From Firmicutes bacterium UBA2595 (GTDB taxonomy: Bacteria; Bacillota; Thermincolia; Thermincolales; UBA2595), in assembly GCA_002339745.1 (NCBI GenBank), contig DDKP01000166.1, positions 1-11,582 on the forward strand: DNA of 11,582 bases, in the 5' to 3' direction. This document shows, piece by piece, positions 1 to 6,174 of this stretch. The notes below the pieces were generated by a model, which worked only from the letters and a program-made list of their open reading frames with translations, searched no databases and had not been told where the DNA came from. The position numbers were made by a program, and so were the translations under genes. How positions within the stretch are numbered: the stretch's first letter is position 1; every line of letters begins with the position of its first letter.

Positions 1-785
1 GGACCGAGGACCTTCCGCGGGTCAATTTCTTTGGCGTCTTTATTGAGAACATCGCGGCAAGCCTGTACAAAAGCCTCCCGGATGTTGGTGTCTATATTAA
101 CTTTGCGAACACCCAGTTTAATAGCTGTTTTTATGTCTTCATCAGGCACACCGGAAGAACCATGCAGCACAATGGGGATTTTCACCAGTGACCTGATTTT
201 TTCCAGCCTGGGGAAATCCAGCTCCGGGATTCCTTTATACTGTCCGTGGGCCGTGCCTATGGCCACCGCCAGAGCGTCAACATTGGTGCGCTCTACAAAT
301 TCCTTGGCTTCTTCCGGGTTGGTGAAAAAGGCATCCCTCTCATCTACATGAATATCGTCTTCAGTCCCGCCGATTTTACCGAGTTCGGCTTCCACAGAAA
401 CACCCACAGCCCTTGCTACCGCAACAACCCTTTTGGTCAACTCGACATTTTCTTCAAAAGGGAGTTTTGAACCGTCTATCATTACAGAGCTAAAACCCTT
501 CCGGATACATATCATAACCTGTTCGAAACTGGTACCGTGGTCCAGGTGCAGGGCAACCGGTACGGAAGCGTTTTCGGCGGCAACCCTGGCCATTGCGGTT
601 ATATACTCAATCCCGGCGTATTTTATAGCGCCCTGGCTGGCCTGCATAATTACGGGAGAGTTTTCGGCCTCGGCAGCAGATATAATAGCCTGGACGATTT
701 CCATGTTGTTGCAGTTGAAAGCGCCGACAGCGTAATCCCCTTCTTCCGCTTTTTTCAGTAATTCACTGATGGGTACAAGAGACAT
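1..785 (-). CDS. fba: Class II fructose-1,6-bisphosphate aldolase (C-terminus outside window)
   Basis: Cytoplasmic zinc enzyme that reversibly splits fructose 1,6-bisphosphate into dihydroxyacetone phosphate and glyceraldehyde 3-phosphate in glycolysis and gluconeogenesis. The minus-strand frame is open from ATG 783-785 to the window edge and gives 261 residues; the family is usually about 285-310, so some 30-50 C-terminal residues are missing. Visible signatures: HLDHG at 80-84 (catalytic Asp82, zinc ligand His83), EAELG at 132-136 (Glu134), GTAHG at 177-181 (zinc ligand His180), VLHGSSG at 206-212 (zinc ligand His208) and NIDT at 230-233 (phosphate/substrate loop). The start is fixed by an AAGGAGG ribosome site (793-799) 7 nt upstream. 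It lies downstream of the zinc-ribbon gene and spo0F, matching the conserved spo0F-fba neighbourhood of Bacillota. Family assignment is very safe; related tagatose/ketose bisphosphate aldolases are the only alternative. Confidence 0.95.
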   Translation of the reverse strand, partial: MSLVPISELLKKAEEGDYAVGAFNCNNMEIVQAIISAAEAENSPVIMQASQGAIKYAGIEYITAMARVAAENASVPVALHLDHGTSFEQVMICIRKGFSSVMIDGSKLPFEENVELTKRVVAVARAVGVSVEAELGKIGGTEDDIHVDERDAFFTNPEEAKEFVERTNVDALAVAIGTAHGQYKGIPELDFPRLEKIRSLVKIPIVLHGSSGVPDEDIKTAIKLGVRKVNIDTNIREAFVQACRDVLNKDAKEIDPRKVLG

Positions 786-842
786 GAACCATCCTCCTTA
801 TTATTGATAAATTTCACATGCTGTACCTTTTTTTAGGCTCAT

Positions 843-1526
843 TTAATGCTTTGTCCGCTTGGAGTTCTTCTTTTTGTTTCTCTTGTCCTTGTCAACATTG
901 TCAAGGGACTTAAATCCATTCTTAACCAATTCTATCTTTTTTATTCCCCTGACCTTGTTAAGGTCTTCTTCATTCTCTGCATAAACCACGCTTACGGTTT
1001 TGCAGTTTTTGCACTGCAGTTCAATCCTGTCGGGAAATATATCTATCTCAATTTGATAACTTCCGCAATCGCAATACAGGAACCCTTCCTCGGCAATATC
1101 ATGAAGGCTGTTCAGTACCTCAAACATAATTTCGGGATTAAAAAAATAGTCATCATAACCAAGCTCATCAACCAGGGTTTCAAGGTTGTGCTCGTAATTA
1201 TCGGCTACCGTATGTACTTTGTCCTCCGGTCCGAAAAAGCCCAGCTCGACATTGGTGTCATTGCAATAAAAGAAACTGACCTCATTTGACCATAGTTGTT
1301 TGGCTTTATAATAAACCAGATGGTTTGTTTCACAGAGGACGCAGGGAACCTGGAACCAATACTGCTGGCGGTTCTTGGTTCCGATGATGAGTTTTGGGGC
1401 TCCACAGGTACAGGTGAGCTTTACACTGCTTGCTCCGGTAAAGGCAAAACGGGAAATTGAATGAAAATCCAACTTCCCACATGACGGGCAGCGAATAGCA
1501 ACAACAAATTCAGTGGCAACAATCAT
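843..1526 (-). CDS. Conserved hypothetical protein with several zinc-ribbon cysteine pairs
   Basis: No named function recognised. The 227-residue protein has paired cysteines spaced like zinc ribbons: CPSC at 13-16 with CTC at 39-41, CVLC at 62-65 with a lone Cys88, and CDC at 152-154 with CKNC at 172-175. This suggests two, perhaps three, structural zinc sites. The first 60 residues resemble CpXC-type domains. The middle (about 100-148) is acidic and aromatic-rich, and the last 20 residues are a very basic Lys/Arg tail that could touch nucleic acid or an acidic surface. There is no signal peptide or membrane segment, so it should be cytoplasmic. The ATG has an AGGGGGG ribosome site (1534-1540) 7 nt upstream. 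It sits between spo0F and fba, where B. subtilis has no such gene, and has no obvious terminator on either side, so co-transcription with spo0F and fba is plausible. The coding call is safe; any role is unknown. Confidence 0.85.
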   Translation of the reverse strand: MIVATEFVVAIRCPSCGKLDFHSISRFAFTGASSVKLTCTCGAPKLIIGTKNRQQYWFQVPCVLCETNHLVYYKAKQLWSNEVSFFYCNDTNVELGFFGPEDKVHTVADNYEHNLETLVDELGYDDYFFNPEIMFEVLNSLHDIAEEGFLYCDCGSYQIEIDIFPDRIELQCKNCKTVSVVYAENEEDLNKVRGIKKIELVKNGFKSLDNVDKDKRNKKKNSKRTKH

Positions 1527-1625
1527 TGGTTAACCCCCCTCTAGTATCTTTACTTCGCCACTGAAAATAAAATTCCTCTTTTTATCACATGTTGTTAAAC
1601 TATTCCTGCACCCTTTTATATACAG

Positions 1626-2009
1626 TTACACTACCTGACGATTTCCGACTTCGCCAAGGGTTTTCTTAACCAGCCCCCTTAATTCATTGATATCGAACGG
1701 TTTTGTTACATATTCCTTGACCCCGAGCTTCATTGCTTCAGCTACAATCTCAAGCTCTCCGTATGCGGTCATCATTACTACCGGTACGGTGTTATCAAAC
1801 TTTTTGATCTCGCGGAGGGCCTCAAGCCCGTTCATTCCGGGCATTTTCATATCCATAAGAACAATGTCCGGCGGCATTTTTCTGACTTTCTCCAACGCTT
1901 CCTGACCGCTGCCGGCCAGCTCGACTATGTAGCCTTCCTCACTGAAAGCTTCAAAGAGTAATCTTCTTACCCCCATCTGGTCATCAACTACCAGCATTCT
2001 CCCGGTCAT
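1626..2009 (-). CDS. spo0F: Sporulation phosphorelay response regulator Spo0F
   Basis: Single-domain response regulator of 127 residues with no output domain. In the sporulation phosphorelay Spo0F takes phosphate from sensor kinases and passes it to Spo0B or an equivalent and on to Spo0A. The receiver fold is complete: acidic pair Asp9-Asp10, phosphoacceptor Asp53 in LMDMKMPGMNG, switch Thr81 in MMTAYG and Lys103 in VTKPF. These correspond to Asp54, Thr82 and Lys104 of the B. subtilis protein. Length and position near pyrG and fba match the known locus. The start has a strong AAGGGGGAG ribosome site just upstream; an internal ATG at codon 5 has none. Many anaerobic spore formers lack Spo0F and let kinases act on Spo0A directly, so its presence suggests a multi-step relay here. 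A CheY-like stand-alone receiver is the alternative, but context favours Spo0F. Confidence 0.9.
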   Translation of the reverse strand: MTGRMLVVDDQMGVRRLLFEAFSEEGYIVELAGSGQEALEKVRKMPPDIVLMDMKMPGMNGLEALREIKKFDNTVPVVMMTAYGELEIVAEAMKLGVKEYVTKPFDINELRGLVKKTLGEVGNRQVV

Positions 2010-2086
2010 GGCGTTCTCCCCCTTCTTGGTAACAGGCGCTACCTAGAAATACAATTACTATATTTTGGGCAAATACAACAAGAGAT

Positions 2087-2115
2087 TACTTCGAGGCGAA
2101 TCAAATTTTTCCTTC
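2087..2115 (-). promoter_or_regulatory. Candidate sigma-H promoter of spo0F
   Basis: Read on the minus strand, GAAGGAAAA (2107-2115), 11 nt, then CTCGAAGTA (2087-2095). The published sigma-H pattern is RnAGGAwWW, 11-12 nt, RnnGAATww. The -35 half fits fully; the -10 half has C for R and GAAG for GAAT. B. subtilis spo0F is known to be read by sigma-H, which makes the match meaningful, but it was found by eye and chance is not excluded. The leader would be about 70 nt. No convincing sigma-A promoter was seen in the same gap. Confidence 0.35.
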
Positions 2116-2165
2116 TTTGGAAAATATAAATTCATCGTCACTTTATCCCAGTATTCTACAGTTAT

Positions 2166-2858
2166 CTACAGTGCAGTATTGGCAAACGGGACTACTGCCC
2201 CCACAAATGAAATCAGGAATATGATTACAGCCAACACGGCAAACCCAAAAGGAACCAACAGTGTGGCCACCGCCTTTCCCGTCGAAAACTCCTGAATTTC
2301 CCGGAGGCCGATAACTAAAAGGATAACGCCCCAGATAAAGACCCCCAGACCGACGGCAGCGGTCAGAAACGTTCCCAGGACAGAAGTCGCTGTAAAATGC
2401 CCCAGGACTCTAAATGGAATAACCAGGACCCTCGGAATGTCGGCAAGGGCCAGGACAGTCAATACTCCGGTAGCACGACCTTTTCCTCCTAAAAATTCTG
2501 CAAACAGCTGGAAAACCCCGGCTTGTATAAACCAGCTCATGAAAGCCAGCAAGGCCCCAATGAGTCCGATAAACGGACCCGCCTTGACCAATGCTTCCCG
2601 GAACTCGGGCGGTACCTTTGAAAAATCCGGCGGTAGGAAAATATTAACCAGTGAAGTCAGCGCCACAATTATGAAAAAAGCAATAAACCCGTGTCTCAGC
2701 GGAGGATTTGCGGAAATGCTTCGAAAAGTGGCTGTCGGCGTAAAGATTACACCGTAAATCAACTCCGCAAAACCCAGGCTGGCTTCACTGATGTTTACTT
2801 CATTACCGTTTTGTTCCGGCTTGTGGTCCCGTTCCGGAATAATCTCGAAGTCGCTCAT
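2166..2858 (-). CDS. Yip1-domain integral membrane protein
   Basis: A 230-residue membrane protein matching the bacterial Yip1 family (PF04893 type). The N-terminal 25-30 residues are charged and cytosolic. An amphipathic stretch with FAELIYGVIFTP and PLRHGF follows (about 28-56), typical of the entry to this domain. About five hydrophobic helices come next: roughly 56-75, 92-118, 128-150, 155-182 and 196-225. There is no catalytic signature; bacterial members have no firm biochemical role and are often discussed as membrane-organising or transport-associated proteins. ATG follows AGGGGGG by 9 nt, and this ribosome site overlaps the TAG stop of sppA, leaving a 14-nt gap. The two genes should therefore be co-transcribed and possibly coupled, which hints at a shared envelope function (inference). 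Confidence 0.75.
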   Translation of the reverse strand: MSDFEIIPERDHKPEQNGNEVNISEASLGFAELIYGVIFTPTATFRSISANPPLRHGFIAFFIIVALTSLVNIFLPPDFSKVPPEFREALVKAGPFIGLIGALLAFMSWFIQAGVFQLFAEFLGGKGRATGVLTVLALADIPRVLVIPFRVLGHFTATSVLGTFLTAAVGLGVFIWGVILLVIGLREIQEFSTGKAVATLLVPFGFAVLAVIIFLISFVGAVVPFANTAL

Positions 2859-2872
2859 TCCGCAGTTCCCCC

Positions 2873-3817
2873 CTATGGTTTTTGAAAAGCAGGCTGGGTC
2901 ATCAGAAGTTCACGGAAGATCTGGATCTCCCTTGGAGACAGGGGAGAAGAATTATAATTAAGGCTTAAAATACTCCTGATCTCTCCGAAAAGTCTCTCGA
3001 AGGGACTCTTGGGACCGAATTCATAAATCTCTGGCTCTCCCTCAATACCGGCAAGTTTGGCCGTCAATGCAACAGCATCATAGAAATTTCCCAGTTCATC
3101 GACCAGACCCAGTTTTTTCGCCTGCCGGCCGGTATATATCCGCCCGTCAGCCAACTGGAGTACCTTGCTGCGGTCCATTTTGCGGCCTTCAGCCACCACA
3201 TCTACAAACTGCTGGTAGATATCATTAACCATGTCCTGTAAAATATCCCTCTCGGCCGGGGTCAGTGGCCGGTTTAGGGAACCAATATCTTTATAAGGGC
3301 CGCTTTTAATAGTCTGGGGGGATATCCCTACCTTGTTGAAAAGCTCCTGCATGTTCATTGTTTCCATGATAACCCCGATGCTCCCGGTCATCGTAGCCGG
3401 ATCAGCAATCACTTTATCGGCCCTGGACGCTATCCAGTACCCTCCGGAAGCCGCCACATCCCCCATCGAAACTACAACCTTTTTGCCATTTTTCCGAATT
3501 TTATCTATCTCGTACCCGATTTCCTGAGATGCGGCGGCGCTTCCTCCGGGACTGTTTACCCTGATGAGGACCGCTTTCACAGCATTGTCCTCCCGGGCTT
3601 GCTTAAGCTGCCTGAGTATCGAAGGGGCTCCTCCCGGATCTCCCAGCAATCCCGATTGGTTCCTGTCTCCCGTTATAATACCTTCGATATAAATAACCCC
3701 AATCTTTTCACCACGTTTAGCTTTGCCCGGTTGTTCCTGCGGTTTTGAAATCACGGCTGCCAGAAGGGAAACAAGAATGACCCCGGAAATGATCCCAATC
3801 ACAAGTTTTTTATTCAC
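2873..3817 (-). CDS. sppA: Signal peptide peptidase SppA (short form)
   Basis: Membrane-anchored serine protease that degrades leftover signal peptides and other membrane-proximal peptides. From the chosen GTG the protein has 314 residues. One N-terminal membrane anchor (about 4-25, after MNKK) is followed by an S49 peptidase domain: VNSPGGS at about 87-93, nucleophile Ser124 in VAASGGYW, and general-base Lys176 in SGPYKDIGS. The Ser-Lys distance of 52 equals that of B. subtilis SppA (Ser147/Lys199). The length fits the single-domain Gram-positive type, not the tandem-domain E. coli enzyme. The frame is open up to another GTG at 3830-3832, but that codon abuts and partly overlaps the GGGGGG ribosome site (3825-3830), which lies 7 nt before the GTG at 3815-3817; the latter is taken as the start. 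It lies between pyrG and spo0F, paired with the Yip1 gene. Confidence 0.92.
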   Translation of the reverse strand: MNKKLVIGIISGVILVSLLAAVISKPQEQPGKAKRGEKIGVIYIEGIITGDRNQSGLLGDPGGAPSILRQLKQAREDNAVKAVLIRVNSPGGSAAASQEIGYEIDKIRKNGKKVVVSMGDVAASGGYWIASRADKVIADPATMTGSIGVIMETMNMQELFNKVGISPQTIKSGPYKDIGSLNRPLTPAERDILQDMVNDIYQQFVDVVAEGRKMDRSKVLQLADGRIYTGRQAKKLGLVDELGNFYDAVALTAKLAGIEGEPEIYEFGPKSPFERLFGEIRSILSLNYNSSPLSPREIQIFRELLMTQPAFQKP

Positions 3818-3824
3818 AACGATA

Positions 3825-3830
3825 CCCCCC
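3825..3830 (-). promoter_or_regulatory. Ribosome binding site deciding the sppA start
   Basis: GGGGGG on the minus strand with a 7-nt spacer (TATCGTT) to GTG 3815-3817. It rules out the upstream in-frame GTG at 3830-3832, whose last base is already part of the G run. Confidence 0.75.
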
Positions 3831-3993
3831 ACATATTTTTCTCCCGTTAGTTATTCCCTTTTATGACAGGTCTTATTGAACCGGCCGAGAACAGGTAATG
3901 TTCATAGAAGAAATTAACCGAAACCAAAAGTCGTACTTTCCTGTACGTCCAGGTCCCGGTAAGGTATTGATATACTATTTCTATCTTTTACTT

Positions 3994-5610
3994 TTAATTC
4001 TTGGACTGTTTCCGCAGGCTGTGGGCCATCCCCACAAAGTCTCTGAAAAGCGGATGGGGCCGATTAGGACGGGATTTAAACTCAGGATGGAACTGAGTTC
4101 CTACAAACCACGGATGGTCAGGAAGTTCAATTATTTCGACCAGTCTATCATTAGGCGATGTTCCGCTGAGAATCATTCCTTTTGCCTTCATCTGATCCCG
4201 GTATTCATTATTAAATTCAAAACGGTGACGGTGCCGCTCATAAACCAGGTCTTCCTGATATGCGGCATATGACAGCGTACCTTCCGTCAGCTTGCAAGGG
4301 TATAATCCCAGCCTCATGGTCCCGCCCTTTTCTTCGATATCCTTCTGCTCCGGCAATAAGTCTATGACGGGATAAGGGGTATAAGGATCAAACTCTGAAC
4401 TGTTGGCCTTCTTCATCCCGATATGCCGGGCAAATTCGATTACAGCGCACTGCATCCCAAGGCAGATGCCCAGGAATGGTACTTTATTTTCCCGGGCATA
4501 AGTGATGGCTTTTATTTTCCCTTCAATACCCCGGTCCCCAAAACCGCCGGGGACCAGGATTCCATCCACATCCTGCAGTTGTTGTTTTACTATATCGTCG
4601 CCCTGCTCCAACTCAACGGAATTTACCCATTTAATGTCGAGGGCCGAATCATGGTACAGCCCAGCGTGCCTCAGGGCTTCTGCCACACTCATGTATGCGT
4701 CCTGGAGCTCAACGTATTTACCGACAATAGCAATTGTGGTACTGTATTTGGGGTTCTTAATCTTGTCCACGATCCGGACCCACTCTGACATGTCGGCCTC
4801 CCGGCACGTTAGTCCCAGGCGCTCTATGACGATATCATCAAGTCCCTCTTCTTTCATCAAGAGAGGAACCTCGTATATCGTGGAGGCATCTACAGCCTGA
4901 ATTACCGCGTCCTTATCAATATCACAGAACAGCGCAATTTTCTCTTCCATTTCCCTTGACAGGGGTCTCTCGGTTCGGCATACTATGACATCCGGCTGAA
5001 TACCGATGCTGCGAAGTTCTTTTACACTGTGCTGCGTTGGTTTGGTCTTGAGTTCTCCGGACGCTCTCAGGTAAGGAACCAGGGTGACATGGATATACAT
5101 GACATTTTCACGCCCGATGTCGCTCTTTAACTGCCGGATAGCTTCCAGGAACGGAAGTGATTCAATGTCACCAACGGTTCCGCCAATTTCGGTTATTACC
5201 ACATCGGGTTTACTTTCTTTTTCCACCCTCAAAACACGGTCCTTGATTTCATTGGTAACATGGGGTATCACCTGCACGGTTCCCCCGAGGAAATCTCCTT
5301 TACGCTCTTTGGAGATAATTGACCAGTATATTTTACCGGTGGTTACATTGCTGTATTTACTCAGGTTGGTATCGATAAACCGTTCGTAATGTCCCAGGTC
5401 AAGGTCGGTTTCCGCCCCGTCGTCTGTTACGAATACCTCCCCGTGCTGGTAAGGGCTCATGGTTCCGGGGTCCACATTTATATAGGGGTCAAACTTCTGA
5501 ATGGCAACTTTAAGTCCCCGGCTTTTGAGAAGACACCCTAATGAAGCTGCCGTAATCCCTTTTCCGAGCGACGAAACTACTCCTCCAGTCACGAAAATGT
5601 ACTTAGCCAT
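3994..5610 (-). CDS. pyrG: CTP synthase
   Basis: Glutamine-dependent CTP synthase: ATP-driven amination of UTP to CTP, the last step of pyrimidine nucleotide synthesis, in the cytoplasm. The 538-residue length is typical. The synthetase domain (about 1-267) starts with the classic KYIFVTGGVVSSLGKG, has Mg-binding Asp71 in ETDLDLGHYERF and Glu141 in EIGGTVGDIES, and the UTP/CTP-contacting KTKPTQHSV region (188-196). The glutaminase domain (about 290-538) has PGGFGDRG (354-361), nucleophile Cys383 in GICLGMQ, and the His508-Glu510 pair in QFHPEF. All key residues are present. ATG 5608-5610 is chosen over an upstream in-frame ATG at 5634 because AGGGGG (5617-5622) sits 6 nt before it and the family begins here. 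It has its own promoter and follows the terminator of rpoE. No B. subtilis-type attenuator is visible in the roughly 60-nt leader. Confidence 0.97.
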   Translation of the reverse strand: MAKYIFVTGGVVSSLGKGITAASLGCLLKSRGLKVAIQKFDPYINVDPGTMSPYQHGEVFVTDDGAETDLDLGHYERFIDTNLSKYSNVTTGKIYWSIISKERKGDFLGGTVQVIPHVTNEIKDRVLRVEKESKPDVVITEIGGTVGDIESLPFLEAIRQLKSDIGRENVMYIHVTLVPYLRASGELKTKPTQHSVKELRSIGIQPDVIVCRTERPLSREMEEKIALFCDIDKDAVIQAVDASTIYEVPLLMKEEGLDDIVIERLGLTCREADMSEWVRIVDKIKNPKYSTTIAIVGKYVELQDAYMSVAEALRHAGLYHDSALDIKWVNSVELEQGDDIVKQQLQDVDGILVPGGFGDRGIEGKIKAITYARENKVPFLGICLGMQCAVIEFARHIGMKKANSSEFDPYTPYPVIDLLPEQKDIEEKGGTMRLGLYPCKLTEGTLSYAAYQEDLVYERHRHRFEFNNEYRDQMKAKGMILSGTSPNDRLVEIIELPDHPWFVGTQFHPEFKSRPNRPHPLFRDFVGMAHSLRKQSKN

Positions 5611-5671
5611 GATGTTCCCCCTATCCAAGATCACGTTGAACCGATCAAATGAAGACTGAACTACCTAACAC

Positions 5672-5700
5672 ATTCTATCTCCTTGCCGGGAGACTGTCAA
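5672..5700 (-). promoter_or_regulatory. Sigma-A promoter of pyrG
   Basis: On the minus strand TTGACA (5695-5700), 17-nt spacer, TAGAAT (5672-5677): perfect -35, five of six at -10, optimal spacing, placed between the rpoE terminator and pyrG. The spacer contains the inverted repeat TCTCC-CGGCAA-GGAGA, which could be an operator but could equally be chance. The leader runs about 55-60 nt to the ATG. Confidence 0.85.
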
Positions 5701-5713
5701 GGGAATAACTTAA

Positions 5714-5746
5714 ATTAAAATTGCGTGGGAAAAACCACGCATTTTA
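5714..5746 (-). terminator. Intrinsic terminator after rpoE
   Basis: Perfect 6-bp GC-rich stem GCGTGG/CCACGC (5735-5740 with 5723-5728) closing a 6-nt loop, flanked by A-rich and T-rich runs that extend the stem imperfectly. On the minus strand it is followed by AATTTTAATTT. The rpoE stop codon TAA lies in its 5' flank. It separates the rpoE transcript from the pyrG promoter. The T tract is interrupted, so efficiency may be moderate. Confidence 0.65.
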
Positions 5747-6037
5747 ATTATCCCATTCTTCCTCGGGCTGGTTTAGATAAGATCCCCTGTCAGGCATCCA
5801 TTCTTTTAATCCCCAAACCCCTTTCCCGATATGAACAAACCTGCCGTCAAGGTTTAATTCGGTATGAATGCCGGCCATAATATGGTCCTTGTCTTTTCCG
5901 GTCAACTGCTTGATAGACATAACCTGTTCAAACAAATCCCTAAAGTACAGCGGAGCGCCGGCAGCTTTAAGAATGGCATGAGCCAGGTCGGCTTCCGACA
6001 TATGCCGGTTGTACTCTCCCCCCGCCGGGTTAGCCAT
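5744..6037 (-). CDS. rpoE: RNA polymerase delta subunit, lacking the long acidic tail
   Basis: Delta is a Gram-positive RNA polymerase accessory subunit that speeds release and recycling of polymerase and affects promoter selectivity. The 97-residue protein is essentially the N-terminal HARE-HTH domain: SEADLAHAILKAAGAPLYFR (13-32) followed by helical and wing elements with DGRFVHIGKGVWGL near 63-76. B. subtilis delta has about 173 residues with a long Asp/Glu-rich tail; here only QPEEEWDN remains before TAA, and a terminator follows at once, so no tail is hidden by a frameshift. Three overlapping starts exist (GTG 6046, ATG 6043, ATG 6037). ATG 6037 is chosen because GGAAGG ends 8 nt upstream. 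An internal ATG at codon 13, right before SEAD, is possible but its G-run is about 12 nt away. Position between argS and pyrG matches the conserved locus. Confidence 0.85.
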   Translation of the reverse strand: MANPAGGEYNRHMSEADLAHAILKAAGAPLYFRDLFEQVMSIKQLTGKDKDHIMAGIHTELNLDGRFVHIGKGVWGLKEWMPDRGSYLNQPEEEWDN

Positions 6038-6073
6038 TGACATCACCTTCCAGTTGACTTTGTCAGAAATTCA

Positions 6074-6113
6074 TCGAATAAAAATAGCGCGATGTAATAT
6101 CTGTTTTATTCGA
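6074..6113. repeat. Inverted repeat upstream of rpoE
   Basis: TCGAATAAAA (6074-6083) and its exact reverse complement TTTTATTCGA (6104-6113) are separated by 20 nt, in the 137-nt argS-rpoE gap. It lacks a GC-rich stem and a T tract, so it is not a good terminator; an operator is possible. No clear promoter was seen in the same gap. Confidence 0.4.
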
Positions 6114-6174
6114 CCCGGTGGGAGTATTTTCCTGCCTTTTATTAAAAATTTTGTCCAAAATTGTTGGAAAGGCC

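Noticed and set aside
2155..2172. Direct repeat TCTACAGT-TA-TCTACAGT at the end of the Yip1 gene
   Set aside because: Short, overlaps the stop codon, no third copy or associated structure; probably chance.
3929..3950. Hairpin CGTAC-AGGAAA-GTACG after pyrG as a terminator (minus strand)
   Set aside because: Only a 5-bp stem and a four-T stretch offset by two bases; too weak to call.
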